A stretch of DNA of 64,000 nt from Palsa-965 sp044448685. GTDB taxonomy: Bacteria > Bacteroidota > Bacteroidia > Palsa-965. Of this stretch, positions 8,407-16,880 are shown in pieces. The stretch is taken from NCBI GenBank assembly GCA_044448685.1, contig JBIOHC010000011.1, forward strand, positions 1-64,000, written 5' to 3'. Within the stretch, counting starts at the first letter, position 1, and every line of letters begins with the position of its first letter. A program made the position numbers and the translations under genes. The notes below the pieces were generated by a model. It worked only from the letters and a program-made list of their open reading frames with translations, made no database searches and had not been told where the DNA came from.

Positions 8407-9630
8407 ATGTTTGATACAGGAATAACGGGCTTTATGCTGGTAGCCACAGCCCTTGTCATGCTTATGACACCGGGATTAGCTTTTTTCTACGGAGGACTAG
8501 CCGGAAAAAAGAATATAGTAGGTGTTATTTTTCAAAGCTTCATCGGACTCGGAATCACTACCATTATGTGGTATGTAATCGGATATTCCCTGTGTTTCAG
8601 CGGAGGAGAAGGCGGAATCATAGGGAATCTGGACAAGGTTTTTCTGAAGGGAGTGGGACCCATGACTCCATTTGCCGGAAATCCAAAAATGCCGGAATAT
8701 GTTTTCATAGCTTACCAGCTTATGTTTGCGATTATCACTCCGGCCCTCATCACCGGAGCCTTCATCAACAGGGTCACCTTTAAAGCGTATCTTATTTTTA
8801 TCATACTCTGGCAGCTTCTCGTTTACTATCCCTTCGCACATATGATCTGGGGGAATGGTTTGCTGGCCAAATGGGGTGTACTTGATTTCGCCGGTGGTAT
8901 TGTTGTACATGCCACTGCAGGTTTTGCTGCCCTCGCTTCTGTCATTTATGTAGGTGCACGCAGGATGAAGGATCACAAACCCAACAGCCTGCCGCTTATT
9001 GCAATCGGTACCGGACTGCTCTGGTTCGGTTGGTTTGGTTTCAACGCAGGCAGTGAGCTAAATGTGGATGGTGTCACCGGTCTTGCCTTTCTGAATACCC
9101 ATGTGGCTGCAGCTTTTGCCGGAATAACCTGGATGATCATTGAATGGTACAGAGAGAAAAAACCTAAACTGGTCGGTTTTCTGACCGGAGCTGTAGGTGG
9201 CCTGGCAACAATCACTCCCGCATCCGGATTTGTTTCCCTCAAAGCGGCTATGGTTATTGGTATTGCTGCCGGAGTGATTTGTTACCTGGCCGTCATGCTA
9301 AAAAATAAAATGAAATGGGATGATGCCCTCGATGTATGGGGGGTGCATGGTATAGGTGGCGTAATCGGAACCATTATGCTCGGTGTTTTTGCATCCAGCT
9401 TCCTGAACCCATCTGTAAAAGAAAATGGTTTGTACTATGGCTCATCTTCCCTGTTTGTAAAACAGCTGGTAGGTGTGGGAGCTGCTGCTGTAGCCGGATT
9501 TGTTCTGACTTATCTGATTCTGGTAATTATCAACCTTGTCACACCTGTGAGGGCGCACCCTGAGCATGAGGATAAAGGACTCGATGAAGCCCTTCATGGT
9601 GAAGCCGGTTATGATGAAGGCGTGTTTTGA
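8407..9630 (+). CDS. amt: Ammonium channel/transporter Amt
   Basis: This 407-residue protein has eleven hydrophobic segments and the Amt/MEP/Rh signature throughout (FMLVATALVMLMTPGLAFFY, GFNAGSELN, WGVHGIGGVIGT). The conserved aspartate and pore histidines are present: D160 and H168 in DFAGGIVVHATAG, and H314 in WGVHGIGG. It lacks a cleavable leader. The C-terminal regulatory tail (GLDEALHGEAGYDEGVF) is intact, which in relatives contacts the PII protein GlnK, yet no glnK gene follows in this window. It conducts NH3/NH4+ across the inner membrane. It is the last gene of the porin-porin-amt group and is followed by a strong terminator. An upstream TATACTTG at 8371 may be a weak promoter. Confidence 0.97.
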   Translation: MFDTGITGFMLVATALVMLMTPGLAFFYGGLAGKKNIVGVIFQSFIGLGITTIMWYVIGYSLCFSGGEGGIIGNLDKVFLKGVGPMTPFAGNPKMPEYVFIAYQLMFAIITPALITGAFINRVTFKAYLIFIILWQLLVYYPFAHMIWGNGLLAKWGVLDFAGGIVVHATAGFAALASVIYVGARRMKDHKPNSLPLIAIGTGLLWFGWFGFNAGSELNVDGVTGLAFLNTHVAAAFAGITWMIIEWYREKKPKLVGFLTGAVGGLATITPASGFVSLKAAMVIGIAAGVICYLAVMLKNKMKWDDALDVWGVHGIGGVIGTIMLGVFASSFLNPSVKENGLYYGSSSLFVKQLVGVGAAAVAGFVLTYLILVIINLVTPVRAHPEHEDKGLDEALHGEAGYDEGVF

Positions 9631-9648
9631 TGTACGTAGTGCAGCAAT

Positions 9649-9679
9649 AAAAAAAGGAGGACATAGTCCTCCTTTTTTT
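9649..9679. terminator. Bidirectional rho-independent terminator
   Basis: A perfect 14-bp stem (9649-9662 with 9666-9679) with a 3-nt loop ATA. Its outer part is seven A:T pairs, giving a T-run on either strand (core GGAGGAC/GTCCTCC). It lies between amt and the convergent gene ending at 9696, so it can end both transcripts. Confidence 0.92.
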
Positions 9680-9695
9680 ATTGAATCAAAACCGT

Positions 9696-11576
9696 TTAGT
9701 TACCCACATGTACTTTAAAAACACGCTGGTAATTCAAATTCCCGATACGTACAAAATAGGTGGCAGTTGGTAAACCGTTTACCGGTATATTGGTTTGGAT
9801 GGCATTGGCAACAGGTTTGACAAGCTGGCTGCTGATTTGCTTGCCGACAATATCAAACAGATCAACCTGTACCTGCTCATCGGATGGAAGTTTGTTCGCA
9901 ACGACCTGGATGTTATTGCTCACCTGATACACCTTGAATTCAGTAAGGTCTATTGGGTTGCTGATGCCGGCAGCAGTTGTGGTAAGGCGGAAGGAAAAAA
10001 TACGGGATGCTTGTTGTCCGCCCTTACAATATTCATTGGTATTCCAAAAGGTGACATTATCGGCAGGGTCGAGAGTCATTTCCGAATAATCTCCCCAGCG
10101 GTTGACGCAGCTTACCGCAGGCGTCGTACCCGCAACAGCTACTGTTTCCGTGCCTGTCATTGTGCCCAGAGCATCTCCGGCCATTCGTCCCGTATAACGA
10201 ATGCTGGGATAAATGGTGCTGCTCGATACATTGTATTCCATGGCAATATCTCCATCCTGGTCCATACCGATAGAGCCATTCCAGCGGCTTGCTCCGTCAG
10301 CTGGTGCATAGGTTCCCTGCTGATAAATGCTCCAGGGCATTCCTGCCCCCGATTGACGTAATTCATACCACCGTATACCCGACACTAAGCTTCCTGTGTT
10401 AACGCTGTTACACAATACAATGGAGTTGTAACCGGTAAAAGCCATAAACGGAACACGGAAATTGAAAGTGCCATCGAGTGCATCGAGACTGTTTGCTGAG
10501 CCGGGCTGTGAAATTTCCCTTTCCGTACCTCCGGTGAAATATGCACTGAATGTTGTCGGTGCCACGGAGTCGGCCCTGGTAACAGTAAGGGTATGAGCGG
10601 TAGTATCGTGAACACATTTGTAGAACTTGATCATATCGGAGTATCCGCCTGAAGCGATGTTTTCAAAAAAGACCATGTATTCCGGACTTCCGTAAGGAGG
10701 CAATGCCGAGGCATCGCAGTCAAGTGTTTTGGCAGAAGTATAGAGGCTGTTATTGGCCCCAAAATAATACGGAGTGCTCGGCACAGAAGCCAGGATCATA
10801 CCTGCAGAGCTCTTGCCTGCAAGCATACGGGTCCGGTCAAGTACAACAACTTTTTCAGGAGAAAACTGACCGGTTACATAATACCCGTCACTCCAGATCG
10901 AGAATTTTACATAGTCCGGGTAATTGCTGGTGGTCCAAAAAACATTTGAAAAATTATAGACATAAAAAGCGCCTGTTGCATCATTGGTTTTAGAAATGGC
11001 TACAGAAAATCCGCAAGGGGCTGTGCTGACCTGGAATTCTGTAATCATCCAGCGGTCGGCAAATTTATCATAGAGCACAATAGGATCTCCGTCATCACCT
11101 GGAATATTGGGGAACAATGTTTTCAGATCTATTACACCGGTAAGTGCTGTGCCTGTTTTGCTGAATACCTGGTAGGAAGAGTTTACTGCCTGAACATATT
11201 GGGTTGCACCAACAGCTCCGTCGGGGTCGGGTGGACAACCGCCACCGGTGAGCTGTCCGTCAACATTTACTATAGGCGCTGTCAGTGTGCGCGTTCCCTG
11301 AGTTGTTTGTTGGATAGGGTCAGCGATTTCTTCTTTCTTTTTGAAGTTGTCAAAATGAGGTCGTTTGCCTTCTCTGCGTTCTTCCAGAGCCATGTGGTGA
11401 AGAGCCGCCGCTTCAGCTTCTGCCGCAGTCTGCAAGGGCATGTCACGCACAGGAATGGTTTCCCTGAATCCGGTGTTCATCAGATAGGTTGAACCTGTTT
11501 TCTCCGTGTTTGCATTCTGGGCAGCCAATGCGGTAACAGTAAATAAGGTCACCACAATCAAGTTTATTTTTTTCAT
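9696..11576 (-). CDS. T9SS-exported protein of unknown function
   Basis: This 626-residue protein has a signal peptide (MKKINLIVVTLFTVTALAAQ). A charged linker (about 45-95) is followed by a beta-rich region of about 430 residues with segments such as PDPDGAVGATQYVQAVNSSY, FADRWMITEFQ and NGSIGMDQDGDIAMEYN. That pattern suggests a propeller-like surface domain, a fold inference only. The last 80 residues are a type A T9SS sorting domain (DLTEFKVYQVSNN, VQVDLFDIVGKQI, LPTATYFVRIGN). The product should cross the outer membrane by T9SS and be released or anchored at the surface. It is monocistronic and convergent with amt. Confidence 0.75.
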   Translation of the reverse strand: MKKINLIVVTLFTVTALAAQNANTEKTGSTYLMNTGFRETIPVRDMPLQTAAEAEAAALHHMALEERREGKRPHFDNFKKKEEIADPIQQTTQGTRTLTAPIVNVDGQLTGGGCPPDPDGAVGATQYVQAVNSSYQVFSKTGTALTGVIDLKTLFPNIPGDDGDPIVLYDKFADRWMITEFQVSTAPCGFSVAISKTNDATGAFYVYNFSNVFWTTSNYPDYVKFSIWSDGYYVTGQFSPEKVVVLDRTRMLAGKSSAGMILASVPSTPYYFGANNSLYTSAKTLDCDASALPPYGSPEYMVFFENIASGGYSDMIKFYKCVHDTTAHTLTVTRADSVAPTTFSAYFTGGTEREISQPGSANSLDALDGTFNFRVPFMAFTGYNSIVLCNSVNTGSLVSGIRWYELRQSGAGMPWSIYQQGTYAPADGASRWNGSIGMDQDGDIAMEYNVSSSTIYPSIRYTGRMAGDALGTMTGTETVAVAGTTPAVSCVNRWGDYSEMTLDPADNVTFWNTNEYCKGGQQASRIFSFRLTTTAAGISNPIDLTEFKVYQVSNNIQVVANKLPSDEQVQVDLFDIVGKQISSQLVKPVANAIQTNIPVNGLPTATYFVRIGNLNYQRVFKVHVGN

Positions 11577-11755
11577 GTTCGTTAATTATTAATGTACAGG
11601 AAAACCCACTCAAAAAGGATGTGAAAAGTTCTTGTCAGTTTTCTGTATTGTTTGGTTTGTGCAATGCTTTGGTGAAGATAGAATATTTAAGCTAAAAGAG
11701 CCAGCGTAAAAGAATGGAAGCCCTTCTAGAGCAAAGGATATATTGCGCTGCTACG

Positions 11756-14152
11756 TTAATTAATCCCGGCAATGTAAGACTCCAGTGTTTTGCATTCCCT
11801 GAAATCTTCAAAATAGCTCTTGTCCTTATAGTTTGTAAGGATATAAGACAGCCAGTAATTTGTTTTGAATTTGAATTCCTTGTCATGATTCTTGCTGCAG
11901 GCATGGCCGTACATAGCGCTGTTGCGCCTGCAAATACTGGCCATAAAGGCGCTCAGAGAAGCCATCTGATTGTCTTTGGAGGCATACATGGCCTGGAGAT
12001 AACAACGTTCGGCCCTGCTGCAGCCATAATAAACACGACCAAATGTGTTTGCTTCTTCCTGCTCCCATCCGTTCAGCTCTGATGAGCTCCAGTATTTTCG
12101 TGACATGAGCCAGGAATTACCATACCAGGTCATGCTGTAATAGGCATTTCCCAACAAATAAGCATTCTTGCCTGCATTGATTCCGGTTTCAATTTCTTTT
12201 CTCAATTCAAGCATACGCCCTACGTAGCGAGCTTTGTTATTGTATTTAAGGCTGTCGTGTTTATTGCGCTTGTGAGCCTCAGCCTGGTCTATATAAAAAG
12301 GGTTTACATTCATATAGGCTCCATAAGCACCCTGTTCCCAAAAAGCAGGGTCTATCTTTTTAAAACAGGAATAAGCCGAGTCCAGCTTGTCCTGAAGCAC
12401 ATAATACGTTCCTTTGCCATCCAGCAGCCTGGATATCTGCATGCAGGAATCGGAGATAAAGTATTTTTCAAAAGGTGTTTTGTTTTTCTTGTTCAGCAAC
12501 GAGATAAGCCTGTCATAATCTTTGGGTTTACCCTTTTCATGCAGCATATCTTCCCAGGTATAGATAACCATGTGGTTTGGAATCATACCAATGGGCCGGA
12601 TGTTTTTTGTGAGCAGCATCACTCCTGTGGCCACATCACTGTTATTGATAAATTTCGAGGACAGAAACAGGAGAAGCTGTGCTCTGAAGGTAGGGTATTC
12701 AAATACCAGGTCTTTATGGCTGTCTATCCAGTACAAATCATCCATGACACGGTTGCGGAAATCAGGATCAATGCCGGCCTGTGAATTGGCATCTGCCACC
12801 AAAGAGAGAACTTTGATCTGGGCCTGAAAACGGGAAGACGATCCGAACTGACGGGTAAGAAGATTGAGTTTGGCTCTGCAATCAGGGATATTCCCTGTCA
12901 GGAGCGAAAGATGGGCAGAGCATATTTTCCAAAGTGCAGGATCTGAAGGGTGACCGGAACGGGCTATATTCTCCACAAAAGCATATAGCAAGGCAAGATA
13001 TTCCTGATCTCTCCAATACTTACGCAATCGGTATCCGAAACGATCTCCGGAATCCGTGTAATAATTGGCGCATTCAAATTTTGTCAGACGGGGTGTATAG
13101 ATCCAGTCTTCCACCTTATTGATTTCGCGGACTAGCAATGTTCCCAATTCTTTGCAACCCGGGTCAAGGGCATAAATATGCTGAAGGGTCTTAAGGCTTT
13201 GCCCTGGATGCATCATTTCTTTCATAGCATAAAGCACAGCCTCTTCATGTTTATTTTTAACGAAGCGTAATGCTCCGGGCATTTCTTTTGGGGTAAAAAG
13301 CTTGAGTATCCGGTCCCGCTTGTCTGTATTGCAATCAAAAACTTTTGAGAGCTGATACGTATAATCGGGTCGTGTTCTTTCTAACTGAACTGTGTAAAAT
13401 AAGGCAGAAGACTGAAGCCAGGAATCGTTCTTCCGGTTCCTGAAATAAAGTGCATAGGTCTTCTTTGCCAGTTCAACATTGCCTCTATAATGCGCCATTT
13501 TAATAATCTGGTAAGCATAACGCAATACAAAAAAGTCATCCTTTGTTTTACCAAGTTCAAGCTCACCCTCCTTAATGAGATAATCCAGAGCAGGGAAATC
13601 AGAGCTTATTTCCCCCCAAGGGCCCGGCTGATTGGTAAGTGATTCTGATTTCTTGGCAAAGATGAAATACCTCAAAAGCTCCCTGCTGGATGCTCGGTGC
13701 AAGGCATTGAAAAAAGTATTATGCAGGAGCTGGTGAGCCTTTGGTGCAACGGCGTTTTGCATATCAACTTCCATATTCAGAAAGTCCTGTGGTGTAGTTT
13801 CATAAAGCAGCTGATGCACATCGTCAGCATTGATGATAAAGGGCTTAAGTTTGTTCATCCACTCCTTTACATTTTCTGTATAAGCACTTGGCTCTGGAGT
13901 GCCCGCAACAACAAAATGATTCAGTGTGAATTCAGTATCCCAGTTCTCATCTCCGTAATAATGATTGGTAGAGAAATAAAAGTTGTAAAGGTTATTATCA
14001 TGTCCCATATCGGGTTGCATGAACCAAAACCGGTATTCCTGCCCATTTGGGTAATAGCCACAACCATAAAGCGTTGTTGTGGATGGGCATAGAAGTCCCA
14101 GAACAAGGCTAACGAAAGCGACGGTATATTTTTTCCAGTAACTCATTTCCAT
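11756..14152 (-). CDS. Large exported protein of unknown function, CGYYP motif
   Basis: This is a 798-residue protein. The N-terminus is a hydrophobic leader (about 8-30) ending near GCGYYPNGQEYRFW; C31 could be a lipid-modified cysteine, but the motif is weak. The rest is mostly helical, possibly with degenerate TPR/Sel1-like hairpins, and is rich in Tyr, Trp and charged residues. I do not recognise a known catalytic domain. Its start overlaps the end of the upstream gene by 44 nt (14109-14152), indicating translational coupling, so the two products probably work together in the envelope. ATG at 14146 is an equally possible start. Confidence 0.6.
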   Translation of the reverse strand: MEMSYWKKYTVAFVSLVLGLLCPSTTTLYGCGYYPNGQEYRFWFMQPDMGHDNNLYNFYFSTNHYYGDENWDTEFTLNHFVVAGTPEPSAYTENVKEWMNKLKPFIINADDVHQLLYETTPQDFLNMEVDMQNAVAPKAHQLLHNTFFNALHRASSRELLRYFIFAKKSESLTNQPGPWGEISSDFPALDYLIKEGELELGKTKDDFFVLRYAYQIIKMAHYRGNVELAKKTYALYFRNRKNDSWLQSSALFYTVQLERTRPDYTYQLSKVFDCNTDKRDRILKLFTPKEMPGALRFVKNKHEEAVLYAMKEMMHPGQSLKTLQHIYALDPGCKELGTLLVREINKVEDWIYTPRLTKFECANYYTDSGDRFGYRLRKYWRDQEYLALLYAFVENIARSGHPSDPALWKICSAHLSLLTGNIPDCRAKLNLLTRQFGSSSRFQAQIKVLSLVADANSQAGIDPDFRNRVMDDLYWIDSHKDLVFEYPTFRAQLLLFLSSKFINNSDVATGVMLLTKNIRPIGMIPNHMVIYTWEDMLHEKGKPKDYDRLISLLNKKNKTPFEKYFISDSCMQISRLLDGKGTYYVLQDKLDSAYSCFKKIDPAFWEQGAYGAYMNVNPFYIDQAEAHKRNKHDSLKYNNKARYVGRMLELRKEIETGINAGKNAYLLGNAYYSMTWYGNSWLMSRKYWSSSELNGWEQEEANTFGRVYYGCSRAERCYLQAMYASKDNQMASLSAFMASICRRNSAMYGHACSKNHDKEFKFKTNYWLSYILTNYKDKSYFEDFRECKTLESYIAGIN

Positions 14153-15131
14153 ATCTGTTGATCAATAACGTATCATAATGATAGAATGCCACGTTCAGGG
14201 AGTCTTCCTTTAAATAATCAGAAATCATCCCGGCAGCCTTGCTGAGGACAGCAGGGTCCACTTCTTCTACCCGTATCAGATCTCCTTCCCTCAAAAAGAA
14301 ATTACCGATTACGGTATCCCGACTGCTCACAAATTCGTGTGTTCGTGTTTTCTTAAAGCCTTTGGAGTGGAGGAGATCCTGCTCTGTCAGGTTATTGATA
14401 AGACCCATAAAGCTTCCGTCGCGGAATAATTTTCCCCAGGAAAAGAGAGGCAAGGCAACATCTGACGGCAATGGATATGTGCCGCTTTTATCCAGGTATT
14501 GTTTTAATGTTTCGGGGTCAAGTATGGAATTGTTCTCCCTTGGTTTTTCCGGGGCGCTCAGGTTATAAGCCATGAGCATGACACGTGCAGCAGGTGGTAC
14601 TCCGCTTGTTACTGGGTCCTTAAGTTGCCACAGACGTAAGGTTACCGACATCTTCAGACCCATCTGATGCAGACTGCGAATGAGGCAGAAATAATTCTTT
14701 TTTGTTTTGGCTGTCCAATCACAGTCCAGCTGTAATTCATCAAATACGAATGCGGGGCGGTAATGTATCATACCTTTTATTTTATGATAAATTTTTCCGG
14801 CAAGATCCATCACCTCATTGGTATCTTTAAGACACAAGAGGGCCCTGTTAGTGATAAACACAACCGGAATTAGTTTGCAGGATGTTCTTTCCAGCCACGA
14901 CAACTCGACCTCTCCTTTTGGGACAGGCCCTTTCACCAGTCCATCATCCACATCAAAGAAACGTACATACATTCGCGCCACCCCAAGGTGCTCCAGCCTT
15001 TCCTTATCCTTGTCGCCCAATTCAAACTGGCCTTTCCAGTGATAAAAACAACGGATTACGGCGCGTTCCCGTCTGGGTTTACAAGTGTAAAAAGTAATGG
15101 CAATCAATAAGATCAGGAGCCCGGGGCGCAT
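14109..15131 (-). CDS. Putative lipoprotein of unknown function, coupled to the CGYYP protein
   Basis: This 340-residue protein opens with a hydrophobic leader and a possible lipobox cysteine (MRPGLLILLIAITFYTC, C17; a loose match). The mature part alternates strands and helices: VARMYVRFFDVD, IPVVFITNRALL, FVFDELQLDCDWTAKTKKNY, GLKMSVTLRLWQL, RVMLMAYNLSAPE and VALPLFSWGKLF. That succession of strands with an acidic DELQLDCDW strand resembles a TIM-barrel glycosidase-like fold, but I cannot assign a family. It is first in a two-gene unit with the downstream 798-residue protein, overlapping by 44 nt. Confidence 0.6.
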   Translation of the reverse strand: MRPGLLILLIAITFYTCKPRRERAVIRCFYHWKGQFELGDKDKERLEHLGVARMYVRFFDVDDGLVKGPVPKGEVELSWLERTSCKLIPVVFITNRALLCLKDTNEVMDLAGKIYHKIKGMIHYRPAFVFDELQLDCDWTAKTKKNYFCLIRSLHQMGLKMSVTLRLWQLKDPVTSGVPPAARVMLMAYNLSAPEKPRENNSILDPETLKQYLDKSGTYPLPSDVALPLFSWGKLFRDGSFMGLINNLTEQDLLHSKGFKKTRTHEFVSSRDTVIGNFFLREGDLIRVEEVDPAVLSKAAGMISDYLKEDSLNVAFYHYDTLLINRYGNELLEKIYRRFR

Positions 15132-15224
15132 CTTCTGAAGAGTCTAGACTGCTAAGCTAAACTGATCAATAAGAAGGAGGTGGTTGGTTTTATTAAGTGC
15201 TGGGAATGGCTGATTAGGTGTAAG

Positions 15225-15253
15225 GGACCGTTCTTTTTGTCCCAAAACGGTCC
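15225..15253. repeat. Intergenic inverted repeat with a competing hairpin
   Basis: GGACCGTT (15225-15232) and AACGGTCC (15246-15253) form a perfect 8-bp inverted repeat with 13 nt between. GGGAC (15224-15228) can instead pair with GTCCC (15239-15243), so two hairpins exclude each other. The site lies in the 247-nt gap between divergent genes (starts 15131 and 15379). The rest of the gap shows nothing clear. Confidence 0.5.
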
Positions 15254-15378
15254 TCTTCTTCCGGATTCTGGAAAATATTCTTAATCAATAATAATATATG
15301 ATGCTGATTTACTGCGAATTGGATTTTGGGGCCTTTTTTGGGGCCGGTCTTGTTGAATTAAGTTTAAAAACAAACGCC

Positions 15379-16335
15379 ATGAAAACGAACAAAAGAATAC
15401 AGCATGCCAAAGGATTCATGGATAATACATACTACCCTCACCAGATTCCTTCGGATAAAAAAATAAGGACATTTCCGGAAAACAATTCTTTTTTCCCGGA
15501 AACCTATTTACACAATACAAATGTTTACGATGGGTATATCCCACAACTGCAAAACAAGGCAGCCGAAACTACTGACCTGCTCCGCCTCAACTTCAGTGCA
15601 TTTGAAAACCTGTGCTATGGCATGAGTCTTTTTCAAAGGTCGGAAATTGTGTATTACAAAAAGCCGGCTGAGACATTCGAATTGCTGGCTTTCGGAAAAC
15701 TGTATCTGGATGCTCACAGCTGGATACATCCTTCGGTTAGCTTCCGGATGAAGGAGGGCATGATGTTCAAACTGGAATCCGAAGCTGTTCCTTATTATTC
15801 CCGGTTGGGAAAAGAAACGCTTTTTGAAGGACTTGCGCTCCGTGCCGACGGATCCTTCCCCAAACCTGTCAATGCCGGATTCGGCCTTTACAATTGCCTG
15901 CCATTCCTCTTCCAGTTACCGAAAAGAAGTGTTCCGGCAACAGGAATCCTCACAACGCCCGAACGTATGTGCGATACCCATCTGCAGGCAGGAAGGGCAA
16001 TTGTATTTAATGGCCGCAGAGAATACCGTATTCAGGATAAGTATATACTTGGGAATGATCTGATCTATAAACTTCAAAACAAAGTGATAATGGATTTGCC
16101 GGAAGACAAGCACTTTCCCGTTAACAACGGAGAAGGCCTGTTTCGGTTTGAAGGCCTTTCGGAATTCAACCGCTCCAGGGGCTATTTCAATAATGCCTCC
16201 TGCCGTACAATGACAGAATATAAAAGCTCCCTGAATGGAAAAGAAGGGGACAAGGCCGGTTTTCAAGTCGTTAAAACACGAATAACCTGCGGCGTGAATT
16301 ATAGTCTGGAGCAGGAGAACGGATTGCCGGTCTGA
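15379..16335 (+). CDS. Hypothetical protein
   Basis: I choose ATG 15379 (318 aa); the frame is open for 27 more codons upstream, but that stretch is not protein-like. No signal peptide, membrane segment or known motif is visible. The sequence is aromatic-rich and mixed alpha/beta, with segments such as LLRLNFSAFENLCYGMSLFQ and GLYNCLPFLFQLPKRS. It lies upstream of the small secreted gene at 16385 on the same strand (49 nt apart). The function is unknown. It could be a lineage-restricted cytoplasmic protein; base composition is like the neighbours. Confidence 0.55.
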   Translation: MKTNKRIQHAKGFMDNTYYPHQIPSDKKIRTFPENNSFFPETYLHNTNVYDGYIPQLQNKAAETTDLLRLNFSAFENLCYGMSLFQRSEIVYYKKPAETFELLAFGKLYLDAHSWIHPSVSFRMKEGMMFKLESEAVPYYSRLGKETLFEGLALRADGSFPKPVNAGFGLYNCLPFLFQLPKRSVPATGILTTPERMCDTHLQAGRAIVFNGRREYRIQDKYILGNDLIYKLQNKVIMDLPEDKHFPVNNGEGLFRFEGLSEFNRSRGYFNNASCRTMTEYKSSLNGKEGDKAGFQVVKTRITCGVNYSLEQENGLPV

Positions 16336-16384
16336 ATGCATTTAGCGATTACAAATGAAAGATTAAACTTTAAAACCTAATGCT

Positions 16385-16855
16385 ATGAAAACGCTCGTAA
16401 TAATTATTGCACTTGCATTTGCTTCGGTAAATTCAACCCGGGCCCAGATTGGAATAAGTGTGAATATAGGCCTTCAGCCTGTATGGGGCCCGGCGGGATA
16501 TGATTACGCGGAATACTATTATATGCCCGAAATCGAAGCCTATTATTATGTGCCGGAACACAGGTTCTATTACCGGGAAGGGGATGTCTGGGTTAACAGT
16601 TACTCCCTCCCGGGCCGTTACAGGGATTTTGACCTTTACCGCACACATAAGATTGTCATCAATGAGCCGAGACCCTATCTTCGCCATGAATATTATCGGG
16701 GCAGGTACAGCTCATACAGAGGCTACAGGGGTCAACCAGTTATCCGCGACAGTCATGATTCCCGGTATTGGGAAATAAGAGAACATCCGGAACATGGAAA
16801 ATGGAAAGGAAATGAAGGGCGCCATGAAGGGCATAGGGAGCACGGTGGCAGATAA
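16385..16855 (+). CDS. Small exported Tyr/Arg-rich protein
   Basis: This 156-residue protein has a signal peptide (about 1-20, ending TRAQ). The mature part starts with IGISVNIGLQPVWGPAGYDY and is followed by a tyrosine-rich segment (EYYYMPEIEAYYYVPEHRFY), RYRDFDLYR, INEPRPYLRHEYY and a basic, His/Gly-rich tail. Similar small exported proteins with a QPVWGP.GYDY..YYY.P....YY opening are common in Bacteroidota; their role is not known to me. The tail (about 120-156) is low complexity. A periplasmic or cell-surface location is likely. It is convergent with the phosphatase gene ending at 16881. Confidence 0.7.
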   Translation: MKTLVIIIALAFASVNSTRAQIGISVNIGLQPVWGPAGYDYAEYYYMPEIEAYYYVPEHRFYYREGDVWVNSYSLPGRYRDFDLYRTHKIVINEPRPYLRHEYYRGRYSSYRGYRGQPVIRDSHDSRYWEIREHPEHGKWKGNEGRHEGHREHGGR

Positions 16856-16880
16856 AAGTGAAGGGTATATTCACCGCCTG

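Noticed and set aside
9795..10361. 188-codon frame opposite the T9SS cargo gene
   Set aside because: Overlaps the C-terminal sorting domain of a real gene in antisense.
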